Below are positions 1 to 8,069 of a DNA stretch of 64,000 nucleotides, one piece after another. How positions within the stretch are numbered: the first letter of the stretch is position 1; every line of letters begins with the position of its first letter. The notes below the pieces were generated by a model that was given only the letters and a program-made list of their open reading frames with translations, had not been told where the DNA came from and ran no database searches. Source of the DNA: Hungatella sp. UBA4396 (GTDB taxonomy: Bacteria > Bacillota > Clostridia > Lachnospirales > Lachnospiraceae); the NCBI GenBank assembly GCA_002389905.1, contig DGRE01000057.1, forward strand, positions 1 through 64,000. Reading direction: 5' to 3'. The translations under genes were made by a program, and so were the position numbers.

Positions 1-369
1 GCTACGAAGGCTAAGGGGGATTCTGAGGCTGATATTCCAGAAAAGGATTTAGATGAGTTACCGGAAAATGCTCAAGAGGCATATGATCAATATGATAAAT
101 CCGGATGGAAAGGAAATGTCCCAGGTCAGACCCAGGGAACTGCAGCAGGAGGTAAGTATCAAAATAGAGATGGAAAGCTTCCAAAAACGGATTCAGATGG
201 TAATTCGATTACGTATAAGGAATGGGATGTAAATAATAAACAACCGGGAGCAACTAGAGATGGAGAAAGATTTGTTACGGGATCGGATGGATCTACCTAT
301 TATACAGACAGCCATTATGGAGAAGGAAGTAGTCCAACAGGATTGCCCCCATTTGTAAAAATTAATTAG
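1..369 (+). CDS. Polymorphic toxin, C-terminal barnase-like RNase domain (5' end outside window)
   Basis: The frame is open from the first base of the window to TAG at 367-369, giving the last 122 residues of a larger protein. The tail has the barnase/microbial RNase layout: a GKLP motif (58-61), then Glu74 in YKEWDVN, Arg86, Arg90 in GERF and His105 in TDSHY. These match the barnase catalytic set Glu73, Arg83, Arg87 and His102 in order and spacing. Family knowledge: such domains end secreted or contact-delivered polymorphic toxins and cleave RNA in target cells. The next gene is a barstar-like inhibitor, 11 bp downstream. The delivery module (LXG, WXG or RHS) is outside the window, so the toxin class is unknown. 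The stretch is AT-rich compared with the rest of the window. Confidence 0.85.
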   Translation, partial: ATKAKGDSEADIPEKDLDELPENAQEAYDQYDKSGWKGNVPGQTQGTAAGGKYQNRDGKLPKTDSDGNSITYKEWDVNNKQPGATRDGERFVTGSDGSTYYTDSHYGEGSSPTGLPPFVKIN

Positions 370-380
370 AGGTAAAAGCG

Positions 381-779
381 ATGATAAATAAAATTATTTA
401 TACTTCTACTCAGGAAATGAAAGAAGTAAAAAGTAAGTTAGGGCGCAGTAATGAAACTTATATTGTTGAAATTGAAGGAGAACAATGTTTATATTTAAAA
501 GATTACTTAAATTTAATGTCTAGTTTTTTTCGCTTTCCGATAAAAGCCAAAGGATTGGATGGTTATAATGATTGGATGAGAGATTTATCATGGTTAAATA
601 AAAAACAAATTATAATTATAATTAATAATTTTCAAGAATTTTTACAAAAGGATGTCACCTCCAAAGAAGCAATTCTTGAAGATTTTACCCAGGTGATTTT
701 GCCTTGGTGGGAATCGGAAGTTATTGATTGTGTAGTTGGTGGGGAAACCAAAAAAATGCTAGTTTATTTAGTAAAATAG
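381..779 (+). CDS. Barstar-like immunity protein
   Basis: 132 residues. The core FFRFPIKAKGLDGYNDWMRDL (about residues 49-69) followed by an IIIIINNF strand and an acidic C-terminal half is the pattern of the barstar (RNase inhibitor) family, where this segment forms the helix that plugs the RNase active site. It follows the barnase-like toxin tail by 11 bp, with an AGAGGT-type ribosome-binding site before ATG 381, as expected for a cognate immunity gene expressed with its toxin. It is longer than barstar itself (about 90 residues) but usual for polymorphic-toxin immunity relatives. Role (inference): cytoplasmic protection of the producer and its kin. Confidence 0.8.
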   Translation: MINKIIYTSTQEMKEVKSKLGRSNETYIVEIEGEQCLYLKDYLNLMSSFFRFPIKAKGLDGYNDWMRDLSWLNKKQIIIIINNFQEFLQKDVTSKEAILEDFTQVILPWWESEVIDCVVGGETKKMLVYLVK

Positions 780-820
780 TGTTTTACTTGCTTGGTTTTG
801 CCGGGTAAGTCTCAAAGGTA

Positions 821-1279
821 GTGGAAACGAATAATACGCATAATAGGTGGCGGTTCAAGGTGTACCTGATAGGTGGCATACAACAGCAGGTTGAGGCTAA
901 TAAATTAGACAATGTTAATAAAAGATATATAGTTGACGGTCGCTATAAAATTATTGTTGATTTACCTAAAACGGTGGATAATGTATCGGTTACATGTACT
1001 TTAAATAGTCAACCATCTCAAAAGATTAGTAAAATTATTGAATCAGGTGAAGGGCTGGCGTTAATTAGTTTCTATTTAAAAAAAACAAAGTTAAGCATAG
1101 GCGTAGAGGAAGGAAGACCTGGAACCGTTTGTGAATATCTTGATAATGGTATTAATGTAATCATTAGTAATAACGCAGATATGAATAACGTTGAATTTTA
1201 TGTTGCATGGTTAACAATGCAAGATGAAGAAGATGAAGATATCTTTACGTGGTTTGCAGCAGATCCTACGTTGTTATAA
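821..1279 (+). CDS. Hypothetical protein, candidate orphan immunity protein
   Basis: 152 residues if the GTG at 821 is used. The product looks mostly beta-stranded, has no signal peptide or membrane segment, and ends in an acidic stretch DEEDEDIFTWFAADPTLL. I do not recognise the family. No strong Shine-Dalgarno sequence precedes the GTG and there is no good ATG before residue 120, so the start may be wrong or the 5' part may be a remnant of a lost toxin cassette fused by recombination. The position 41 bp behind a toxin/immunity pair, on the same strand and with the same AT-rich composition, is typical of orphan immunity genes in polymorphic-toxin loci. That function is inference only. Confidence 0.5.
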   Translation: METNNTHNRWRFKVYLIGGIQQQVEANKLDNVNKRYIVDGRYKIIVDLPKTVDNVSVTCTLNSQPSQKISKIIESGEGLALISFYLKKTKLSIGVEEGRPGTVCEYLDNGINVIISNNADMNNVEFYVAWLTMQDEEDEDIFTWFAADPTLL

Positions 1280-1588
1280 GTAGTCAGTAATAGAAAGCTT
1301 GAGTATGTGAAGACGATTATGTAAATTGAAATCTTCACATACCGAGAGTACCCCAAAGATTGTGTAAGCCTCCAAATTGATGTAATGATTACGGCAGTTT
1401 GGAGGTTTTTTGATACCCAAGAGAACACGAAACGAATTATCAAAGAAAGCTCAAAAGATTTTGGAAAAAGAGTGGTTTCAAAAAGTGATAGAAAAGGCAT
1501 TGATATTTTAGGAGAATAATTATGGAAAGCCACTGTATGAATTGAAGTGAAAAAAAGTCGGGATAACCACGATTGCCACAATTAACCT
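1280..1588. other. Intergenic region with hairpins and possible gene debris
   Basis: No intact gene is visible. An 11-bp perfect inverted repeat lies at 1303-1313/1332-1342 (GTATGTGAAGA and its complement), and an intrinsic terminator at 1369-1411. After it, a frame reading IPKRTRNELSKKAQKILEK (about 1414-1515) ends in stops, and a neighbouring frame reads NYGKPLYELK, which could be degraded toxin-antitoxin or transposase debris. I cannot assign it. Confidence 0.4.
1369..1411 (+). terminator. Intrinsic terminator after the toxin/immunity genes
   Basis: CCTCCAAA (1369-1376) pairs with TTTGGAGG (1398-1405) and is followed by a T6 run. Confidence 0.7.
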
Positions 1589-2242
1589 TTAGACTAAACT
1601 ATGAATAAAGTTTAGCTGGATCATTCGATTAGAAACATCTATCAAGCCTTCATCTTTAAGATTCTTCAATTCCCGAAATAAAGATGGACGTTGCACACCA
1701 AGATAATCAGCAAGTTGCTTTTTACTGATTGGTAATACGATGCTGTTAGAATGCTGCAGCATAGATTGCTGTCTAAAGTATTCTAAAAGATTTTCTCTCA
1801 AGGTCTTTTGTGTTGCCATGGTAACCTTCTGATTAAGTTTCTGGGAATTAAGCGATAACATTTTGATAAACTGCATCGTAAAATCATAATCGTGTAAAAA
1901 ATCCGATACCGCTTTCTTGGTGGTATGTAAAAGCTGTGCATCGGACAGGCAGTAAATTGTGAATGGGTATGTGTGAGTATCACCAAACAGTAAATTTGCC
2001 CCCAGCATATGTCCTTGGGTAAATTCAAACACCGTCATTGCCGAACCATTTTCTAAAAGAGAGTGGACGACAAGGCTGCCCGATATAACAATATCAAATG
2101 TATCACAGCAGTCCTTTTGATTATAAACGGTTGTGTCTTTTGAATAGTTCTTTAAGTATAATTGCTTATCGGCAATCAGTGCCTTCAATTTATCCGATGG
2201 TAATTGTGCAAACAGTGGTATAGGCCTGATTATTTCCATCAT
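1589..2242 (-). CDS. Crp/Fnr-family transcriptional regulator
   Basis: 217 residues. The N-terminal half is a cyclic-nucleotide-binding-like beta-roll (about 10-125, including the VISGSLVVHSLLENG and GHMLGANLLF strands). The C-terminal part is a winged HTH (about 150-215; KKQLADYLGVQRPSLFRELKNLKDEGLID). The four-cysteine Fe-S pattern of Fnr is absent; only a Cys-Cys pair (residues 45-46) is seen, so the signal is unknown. A weak AGGAG lies 10 nt before ATG 2242. It is transcribed away from the cupin/permease genes across a 118-bp gap, so it probably controls them and itself. The target promoter has a good -10 but a poor -35, as expected for an activator-dependent promoter. Confidence 0.85.
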   Translation of the reverse strand: MMEIIRPIPLFAQLPSDKLKALIADKQLYLKNYSKDTTVYNQKDCCDTFDIVISGSLVVHSLLENGSAMTVFEFTQGHMLGANLLFGDTHTYPFTIYCLSDAQLLHTTKKAVSDFLHDYDFTMQFIKMLSLNSQKLNQKVTMATQKTLRENLLEYFRQQSMLQHSNSIVLPISKKQLADYLGVQRPSLFRELKNLKDEGLIDVSNRMIQLNFIHSLV

Positions 2243-2295
2243 AATAACATCACTCCTGTTCTGAAAACATTATAGCAAAAGGAAACATAAGTGTC

Positions 2296-2324
2296 TATCT
2301 GTATCTAAATCGAAACGCTATAAT
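2296..2324 (+). promoter_or_regulatory. Candidate activator-dependent promoter of the cupin-permease operon
   Basis: TATAAT at 2319-2324 has no recognisable -35 at 17 bp upstream (about 2296-2301). The site lies in the divergent gap next to the Crp/Fnr-type regulator. Activation by that protein is inference. Confidence 0.5.
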
Positions 2325-2360
2325 ACCTGTATCTCTATAAGGTGAAAGGAGGAACTATTA

Positions 2361-2675
2361 ATGATTGAACAGATCTATCAAATGGTACAGAATAACAACC
2401 CCACGATTGAAAAAGTGATCGCCGATGAAAACGTGCATTTTAATCACATGATTCTCGGCAAAAGTGAGGGACTTCCCGAACATTTTTCAAACTCCAATGT
2501 CTACATGGCGGTAATTAGAGGATTGCTGTCTATTGGTTTGGACGAACAGGAGATTCATGAATACCCAATGGGAACTGTCTTGAAAATCCCCAAGGGAATT
2601 AAAATGAATGTAAAAAATCAGCACGATGAAACCTTAGAGTTAATTGTCATAAAAGTGCCAGCACCGGGAAAATAA
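2361..2675 (+). CDS. Small cupin-domain protein
   Basis: 104 residues, single-domain cupin. The order GLPEHFSNSNVYMAVIRGLLSIGLDEQEIHEYPMGTVLKIPKGIKMNVKN fits the two conserved cupin motifs: H39 and G54 in the first, and the P-x-G-x(2)-L-x-I-P-x-G pattern around residues 73-84 in the second. The metal-binding histidines are reduced, so a sensing or ligand-binding role is as likely as enzymatic activity. AAAGGAGG precedes ATG 2361. It is the first gene of an operon with the two permease genes, 24 bp downstream. Function in the system is not known. Confidence 0.75.
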   Translation: MIEQIYQMVQNNNPTIEKVIADENVHFNHMILGKSEGLPEHFSNSNVYMAVIRGLLSIGLDEQEIHEYPMGTVLKIPKGIKMNVKNQHDETLELIVIKVPAPGK

Positions 2676-2699
2676 CTTGATTATGAAGGGAGGGTTTAT

Positions 2700-3182
2700 A
2701 TGGATATTTTCACACTGGCAATATGGGTTGGTACATTGATTTTCCTCGGAATTTCCATTGCCAAAGACAAAGTGAAAACAAAACAGGCACTTAAAATGGC
2801 ACTCGGAATGGGAAAAGGAATGGTTGTAAGTATCCTTTCCATTATTTTTGCAATCGGATTGATTTTAACATTGATACCGCCTACAGAAGTTGCTGCATTC
2901 CTGAGTACTCAACCTGCCCTGTTGGCAACAGTTGGGGGAGCATTGCTTGGTACAATTACACTGGTTCCTGCTTTTATTGCGTTCCCCTTAGTAGGTACGC
3001 TAATCCATGCAGGGGTTAGCGTGGTGCCGTCTGTCGCTTTTCTGACTACACTGACAATGGTGGGGGTAGTCACATTCCCTCTTGAAAAGAAAGCCTTTGG
3101 TATGAAATTTACCGCAGTCCGAAATGGTCTTAGCTTTCTTTTTGCTATTGTAATTGCAATTGTAATGGGGGTGATGATATGA
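2700..3182 (+). CDS. Permease, N-terminal half of a split ArsP-like (DUF318) transporter
   Basis: 160 residues with about four to five membrane segments (4-21, 37-60, 70-100, 105-128, 140-160). The segment GTITLVPAFIAFPLVGTLIHAG resembles the proline-containing re-entrant motif of the predicted permease family that includes the organoarsenical exporter ArsP. It overlaps the next gene by 4 bp (ATGA at 3179-3182), so the two halves are translationally coupled and probably form a heterodimer equal to one full-length permease. A strong GGGAGG ribosome-binding site precedes ATG 2700. The substrate cannot be read from the sequence. Confidence 0.75.
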   Translation: MDIFTLAIWVGTLIFLGISIAKDKVKTKQALKMALGMGKGMVVSILSIIFAIGLILTLIPPTEVAAFLSTQPALLATVGGALLGTITLVPAFIAFPLVGTLIHAGVSVVPSVAFLTTLTMVGVVTFPLEKKAFGMKFTAVRNGLSFLFAIVIAIVMGVMI

Positions 3183-3901
3183 CAATGAGAAAGAAGATAA
3201 AGGAAAATCTGTTCCTGATAGCTGTAGCATTATCCTATATCATCATATTCATTGCAAACCCAGCAATGGCAATTGAGTCAGTAAAAGGCAGCGGGTATTA
3301 TATCAAAGAAATGCTCATGATTATGCCGGTTATCTTCATTCTGACGGCGCTTTTGGACATATGGGTTCCAAAGGAAAAAATCATGCAGTACTTGGGCAAG
3401 GATGCAAAGACGAAAGGTGTATTTCTCTCTTTCGTAGTTGGAAGCATATCGGCAGGCCCGGTTTATGCAGCGTTTCCAATGTGTGTTATGCTTCACAAAA
3501 AGGGAGCCTCTATTCGGAACATTGTCATTATATTAAGTTCATGGGCTGTTATTAAGGTTCCCATGCTCATTAATGAAGCAAAGTTTCTAGGTCCAAAATT
3601 CATGGTTATACGATGGATGCTTACTATTGTTTCTATTATCATTTTTTCATGGATAACATACAAAACCATAAAAGATAAGGACTTGCCGGGCGAAGTGCTG
3701 ACACAAGCCGGGCTTCACATCAATCGGGATGCCTGTATGGGTTGTACTCTCTGTGCAAAAAATTACTCCGAAGTATTCGAGATGGGAAATAAAAAGGCTT
3801 TTGTAAAATCGTATGAAGAATTGGATATGGATAGATTGGAAAACGTAATAAAATCATGTCCAGTAAAGGCCATATCTTATAATGGGGACAAGGAGATGTA
3901 G
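3179..3901 (+). CDS. Permease second half with C-terminal 4Fe-4S ferredoxin-like domain
   Basis: 240 residues. Membrane segments lie at about 10-30, 45-62, 80-103, 113-131 and 143-160, with the family motif SAGPVYAAFPMC at 91-102. After a hydrophilic linker comes a cytoplasmic domain with Cys186, Cys189, Cys192 and Cys227 (CxxCxxC...CP), the ligand set for one 4Fe-4S cluster of the 'divergent ferredoxin' type. It partners the preceding half-permease (4-bp overlap). The fusion suggests that transport is coupled to, or gated by, a redox-active Fe-S cluster, or that an Fe-S-dependent substrate is handled; this is inference. No homologue with known substrate is recognised. Confidence 0.75.
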   Translation: MTMRKKIKENLFLIAVALSYIIIFIANPAMAIESVKGSGYYIKEMLMIMPVIFILTALLDIWVPKEKIMQYLGKDAKTKGVFLSFVVGSISAGPVYAAFPMCVMLHKKGASIRNIVIILSSWAVIKVPMLINEAKFLGPKFMVIRWMLTIVSIIIFSWITYKTIKDKDLPGEVLTQAGLHINRDACMGCTLCAKNYSEVFEMGNKKAFVKSYEELDMDRLENVIKSCPVKAISYNGDKEM

Positions 3902-3993
3902 ATACTACCTGCAAAAGGCAAAGAGCGGAAATATTGACGTTATTGCCTGTAATATTTGCGGCATTGTCATACATAGACAATAAACACAACAAA

Positions 3994-4038
3994 AAATAGC
4001 ATCCCCCAAACCGCCTAAAGTTTGAGGATGCTATTTTT
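3994..4038. terminator. Bidirectional terminator between convergent operons
   Basis: AAATAGCATCC (3994-4004) pairs with GGATGCTATTTTT (4026-4038). A-runs and T-runs flank both sides, serving the permease gene (+) and possibly the TRAP operon (-). Confidence 0.75.
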
Positions 4039-4122
4039 GCATTTAGAAACCGAGGGCATCAGATTTTGTATCTGAAACTCTTTCTAACTTGATTATACAA
4101 CAGCATTTAGACCCTGATCTCT

Positions 4123-6114
4123 TTAGCTTTCCAACAAATCTCCGGCCATAGCCATACGCTGTGAAACAACCTTCTGAACCATCAGCACACCAATCAGTAT
4201 GATAAAACCAATCATATCAGTCACAAGGCTGCTGTTAATAAGGAGCAGTGCGCCTATAAATAATGCAATGCGCAGTATGGGATTGATTTTTGTAAGGAAA
4301 TATCCCTCTGCCGCAGCGCCGATCATAAAAACGCCGATACATGCTGCGATTGCCACCCAAAGGCCTTCTGCAAAGGTTGTGTCTATAAGCAGCAGCTCAG
4401 GAGAATAAACAAACATATACGGAACAATGAAGCCGGCTATGGAAAGCTTCACGGACTGCAAGCCGGTTTTAACTGCATTGCCGCCCGAAATTCCTGATGC
4501 GGCAAATGCAGCTAATGCTACGGGAGGTGTAATGTTTGCAAACATAGCAAAATAAAAGGAGAACATGTGTGCTGCAATCTCCGGGATTCCAAGCTGAGCC
4601 AGAGCCGGTGCTGCAATGGCTGCGGTAATGATATATGCCGGAATGGAAGGGAGCCCCATACCGAGAATCATGCAGGTAACCATGGAAAAGACCAGTGTAG
4701 CGAACAGGCTCTTGCCGCCCAGCGCAATGATTGCATTGGCCATGTTTAAGCCAAAGCCGGTTTTGGAGGAAACACCAATAATCATTCCGACACAGGCACA
4801 GGCTATGGCAACAGAAACAGTTGCTTTGGCACCCTCTGCAAGAGAATCTATAATATCCTTGGCGCTCATACGGGTTGACTTTCTAAGCATGGAAACAAGG
4901 ATGGTGACAATGATGGTGAAGAATGCCGAATAAATAACGGTGGTGCCGGAAAAGAACAGCATGTAAAGCAGGAAAACGATTGGAATCAGCAAATGTCCCC
5001 GTTCTTTCATAATTTCTTTCACTTCAGGCAACCGGTCCTTTGGCAACCCTACGAGGCCATTTTTGGAGGCGCGCAGTTGGACCTGTACCAGAATGCCGAT
5101 GTAATAAAGCAGCGCCGGAACAGTGGCACAAACAATAATCTCAGAGTATTTAACTCCCAGCATTTCCGCCATGATAAAGGCAGCGGCACCCATAACCGGA
5201 GGGAGCAACTGGCCGCCCACGGAAGCCGATGATTCAACGGCACCGGCAAACTCAGCTGAATATCCGGTCTTTTTCATCAGTGGAATGGTAAATGCGCCGG
5301 TAGTCACTACGTTGGCAACCGCCGATCCGTTGATAGAGCCCAGCAGTCCCGACGCAATGACCGATACTTTAGCCGGGCCGCCTTTTGTGTGTCCGGCCAG
5401 TGCCAGAGAAATATCATTAAAAAATTTGCCCATGCCCGACTTCTGCATAACGGAGCCGAAGAGGATAAACAGGAATATGTAGCTTGAAGCAACACTGACT
5501 GATGTGCCGTAAATACCCTCGGTATTGGCAAAGAAGTGGTTGGAAAGTACTTCCCATGTATACCCGCGATGTGTAAACATACCCGGCAGATTGCGTCCCC
5601 ACAGGCCGTAAGAGATAAAAATAAGGCTTAAAACCGGCAGAGCCCAGCCTCCGCAGCGCCGGGCGGCTTCCAGAACCAGAATTACCAGCAAGGTTGCCAT
5701 GATCAGGTCCATTTGGTTGGGATTGCCTGCCCGCTCAACGACGCCGGTGAATTGAGTCCAGATATAGATTGGAGCTGTCAATGAGAGAGCAGCCAGACCC
5801 CAGTCGTACCAGGCAATGGTCTTTTTGGACTTTGACTTTCCGGAAAAAGGATACATAATGAAAGTCAGTGCCAGCATCATGGCTACATGAAGAGAGCGGT
5901 GCTTAAGGGTAAGAGGCGGACCAAAGGCCGCTGTATAAAGATGATAAAGGGAAACAAGCACCGCCAATATATAAAGAAGTTTTCCCATGCTGCTGCCCAG
6001 TGTTCTGGTTGCGGATTCCTTATCAATTGATTCAAGAAGGGCCTGTTGTTCCTCGTTTAGCTGTCCATCGGTCTGGATATCGGTAAGTACATTAAGAGGG
6101 ATTTTATTTGTCAT
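4123..6114 (-). CDS. TRAP transporter fused permease (TAXI/DctQM type)
   Basis: 663 residues. About four N-terminal membrane segments correspond to the small DctQ-like subunit (about 40-160). The large DctM-like domain follows, with the conserved GSINGSAVANVVTTGAFTIPLMKKTGY and GLPSIPAYIITAAIAAP motifs. Membrane segments continue at the C-terminus. Fused TRAP permeases of this length pair with TAXI-type binding proteins and import organic anions using the sodium or proton gradient. It overlaps the DUF1850 gene by 11 bp and shares an operon with the TAXI binding protein. AAGGAGAG lies before ATG 6114. The substrate is unknown; glutamate, dicarboxylates or related acids are possible. Confidence 0.9.
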   Translation of the reverse strand: MTNKIPLNVLTDIQTDGQLNEEQQALLESIDKESATRTLGSSMGKLLYILAVLVSLYHLYTAAFGPPLTLKHRSLHVAMMLALTFIMYPFSGKSKSKKTIAWYDWGLAALSLTAPIYIWTQFTGVVERAGNPNQMDLIMATLLVILVLEAARRCGGWALPVLSLIFISYGLWGRNLPGMFTHRGYTWEVLSNHFFANTEGIYGTSVSVASSYIFLFILFGSVMQKSGMGKFFNDISLALAGHTKGGPAKVSVIASGLLGSINGSAVANVVTTGAFTIPLMKKTGYSAEFAGAVESSASVGGQLLPPVMGAAAFIMAEMLGVKYSEIIVCATVPALLYYIGILVQVQLRASKNGLVGLPKDRLPEVKEIMKERGHLLIPIVFLLYMLFFSGTTVIYSAFFTIIVTILVSMLRKSTRMSAKDIIDSLAEGAKATVSVAIACACVGMIIGVSSKTGFGLNMANAIIALGGKSLFATLVFSMVTCMILGMGLPSIPAYIITAAIAAPALAQLGIPEIAAHMFSFYFAMFANITPPVALAAFAASGISGGNAVKTGLQSVKLSIAGFIVPYMFVYSPELLLIDTTFAEGLWVAIAACIGVFMIGAAAEGYFLTKINPILRIALFIGALLLINSSLVTDMIGFIILIGVLMVQKVVSQRMAMAGDLLES

Positions 6115-6634
6115 GGATAACTCTCCTTTCGATTATGAGTCTGAGACGGGTATGCTCCGGCAGGAGCCGGCCGCTTGTAATTAATGTTCCGTCAAGCTTG
6201 ATGTCGCGGACGGCATAGTGGGAATTGATCCAGACAAATTCGTCAAATTCCTGTTCAATTTCGTCCATATAAATCAGCCCGTTTTCAGTGCGGCAGATAT
6301 TCCCCTTGTTTTCAGGAATGCCTGCGCCAAATGCGGGGAAGCTGATGGTATCCAAAACCAAAGTATTATCAGGCGCAATGTGGTAATATTCGTTCCAGGG
6401 TATCTTTTCAAGGGAATGCATCCACCCAAAGAACAGATCGTCACCTGCTTTTGCAGGAACTTCGACGTAAATTTCTCCGGTTTTCCAATCAGATATCCGC
6501 AAAACAGTTTCAGATGTCCGGCGGTACCAGATAAAAGCACCAATTAATAAGAAGATAATGAATGCAGAGGAGAAAACACCGCAGCGTTTTCTCCGTGTAT
6601 TGGAACAGGAATTCCCTGTTTTCATATCGTTCAT
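6104..6634 (-). CDS. DUF1850 protein of a TAXI-TRAP operon
   Basis: 176 residues: one N-terminal membrane segment (about 20-40), then an extracytoplasmic domain with FFGWMHSLEKIPWNEYYHI, the recognisable core of DUF1850. Genes of this family are found next to TAXI-type TRAP transporters, as here between binding protein and permease. Their biochemical role is not established; an accessory contact between binding protein and permease is a guess. AAAGG precedes ATG 6634, 10 bp after the binding-protein stop. Confidence 0.8.
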   Translation of the reverse strand: MNDMKTGNSCSNTRRKRCGVFSSAFIIFLLIGAFIWYRRTSETVLRISDWKTGEIYVEVPAKAGDDLFFGWMHSLEKIPWNEYYHIAPDNTLVLDTISFPAFGAGIPENKGNICRTENGLIYMDEIEQEFDEFVWINSHYAVRDIKLDGTLITSGRLLPEHTRLRLIIERRVIHDK

Positions 6635-6644
6635 ATCTATGCCT

Positions 6645-7700
6645 TTAGCTGCCTAAAATACCCTTATCGGTATAGAACTTAACTGCGCCGGGATGCAGAT
6701 CAATGGAAGTGCCCTCCAGGCCGCGCAGTGCATTTTCAATTACAATTTCTTTTTTTGCAGTGGCGTGGGATGCACCGATGGCAGCCAGCCCTTCCTCCGA
6801 ATAAAAGCCTTCCAGCATATCATAAACGACTTCATCAGACAGATCCTTTGAAACCAGCATAATATTCATAACCGCAACAGTGGTGGTATCCTCCGGGGTG
6901 CCGTAGGTATCTCCGGGGATAGTCCATTCGACATAGAAAGGATATTTCTCAACCAGATTCTTAAGAGGCTCTCCTTCAACAGGGATGAAAACCAGTTCCT
7001 TGGACACGCCCAGTTCCTTGATGGTAGCGTTGCCTAGGCCTGAAGTAACGAATGCGACGTCACATTGGCCGTTTTTCATCTGGTCAATGGCTTCTCCGTA
7101 GGAGAGATAGTCGACCTTGCAGTCATCATAGGTCATGCCGTGGGCTTCAAACATCATCCGGGCATTGAGCTCAACACCGGAGTTGGGTGCGCCGATACCG
7201 ACTTTCTTCCCCTTCATGTCTTCAAATGTTTTAATGCCGGAATCAGCGGTGGTAACGATCTGGCAGACGTTGGGCCATAAACCCATCATGGCACGCAGAT
7301 CAGTGGCAGGCTCTTTTCCCTCATATGCTCCGTATGCCTCCACAGCCTGAATGACGGAATCACTCATGGCAATGGCCAGTTCGCCCTGTCCGGTTAAGAG
7401 TGCGTTAATATTCTCAGCGGTGGCTCCTGTGGCCGTAGCGGAGGTCTTGTATCCCATATCGCTGAGCACTTTAGAGAAAGCACCTCCGATGGGGAAATAA
7501 ATACCGCTGGTAGGGCCGGTGAGCACGGTGATGAATTCTTTGCTTCTATCCAGTGTGGAGGCAGCACCGGCAGCTGCGGGAGCGGAAGATGCCTCAGAGG
7601 GAGCGGAAGATACCTCAGCGGGTGCAGAAGAGGTTCCGCCGCAGGCTGTTAACGAAGCAGCAAGTAATAGAGCGAGTGTTGAAGTAAGCATTTTTTTCAT
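6645..7700 (-). CDS. TAXI-family TRAP transporter solute-binding lipoprotein
   Basis: 351 residues. A lipoprotein signal peptide ends in LTAC with Cys20, followed by an Ala/Ser/Pro-rich linker (21-50). The mature part has the family features LTGPTSGIYFPIGGAFSKVL, TGATAENINALLTGQGELAIAMSDSV and GKKVGIGAPNSGVELNARMM. It captures the substrate outside the membrane and delivers it to the fused permease encoded downstream. AGGAGG lies 7 nt before ATG 7700. It is first in the operon, behind a leader with an intrinsic terminator (7792-7841). Confidence 0.92.
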   Translation of the reverse strand: MKKMLTSTLALLLAASLTACGGTSSAPAEVSSAPSEASSAPAAAGAASTLDRSKEFITVLTGPTSGIYFPIGGAFSKVLSDMGYKTSATATGATAENINALLTGQGELAIAMSDSVIQAVEAYGAYEGKEPATDLRAMMGLWPNVCQIVTTADSGIKTFEDMKGKKVGIGAPNSGVELNARMMFEAHGMTYDDCKVDYLSYGEAIDQMKNGQCDVAFVTSGLGNATIKELGVSKELVFIPVEGEPLKNLVEKYPFYVEWTIPGDTYGTPEDTTTVAVMNIMLVSKDLSDEVVYDMLEGFYSEEGLAAIGASHATAKKEIVIENALRGLEGTSIDLHPGAVKFYTDKGILGS

Positions 7701-7791
7701 AATAATCCTCCTATTTTAATTTTTATTAGTAACCGGGTGAACTAAAAAATCGAAAAAAATGAATTAAAATTCATTTTTTGTTTTGCGGAAT

Positions 7792-7841
7792 AAAAAAAGG
7801 CCGATGCCGGGCAGGTACATTAAGAACCAACCCAACCGACC
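7792..7841 (-). terminator. Leader terminator (possible attenuator) of the TRAP operon
   Basis: Read on the minus strand, GGTCGGT (7841-7835) can pair with ATCGGCC (7805-7799), with a short GGG/CCC inner helix, and is followed by a T7 run (7798-7792). It begins only about 17 nt after the predicted transcription start and lies 91 bp before the binding-protein start codon, so transcripts would end early unless the hairpin is prevented. I do not recognise the leader as a known riboswitch class. Confidence 0.55.
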
Positions 7842-7864
7842 TCATCGTCCGCTGATTATGGCGA

Positions 7865-7893
7865 ATTATACTACATCATCACAAAAAAGTAAA
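7865..7893 (-). promoter_or_regulatory. Promoter of the TRAP operon
   Basis: On the minus strand TTTACT (7893-7888) is separated by 17 bp from TATAAT (7870-7865), a good sigma-A type promoter. It drives the leader with the terminator-like hairpin and then the TAXI operon. Confidence 0.6.
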
Positions 7894-8069
7894 GAGCATA
7901 ATTGTATTTTTTTCTTCTGTTTCAGCCAATACGGAATAATTTTAAATATGGATTTTTATACAAGTTTTTTAATATTATACAAAAGTATGGAAATATCCCC
8001 CCAAATATGATAAAAATATAATTAGATTTTATGTAAAGTATTAAGTTCACAGAAATGGAGGAAATGCAA

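Noticed and set aside
1198..1581. 127-codon frame on the minus strand overlapping the unknown gene's 3' end
   Set aside because: It crosses a terminator and overlaps an opposite-strand gene; its low-complexity Ser/Phe content is that of an antisense reading of AT-rich DNA.
1412..1588. Transposase or HigB-like toxin remnant
   Set aside because: Short peptides in two frames are suggestive but broken by stops within about 35 codons; no inverted repeats or family motif could be confirmed.
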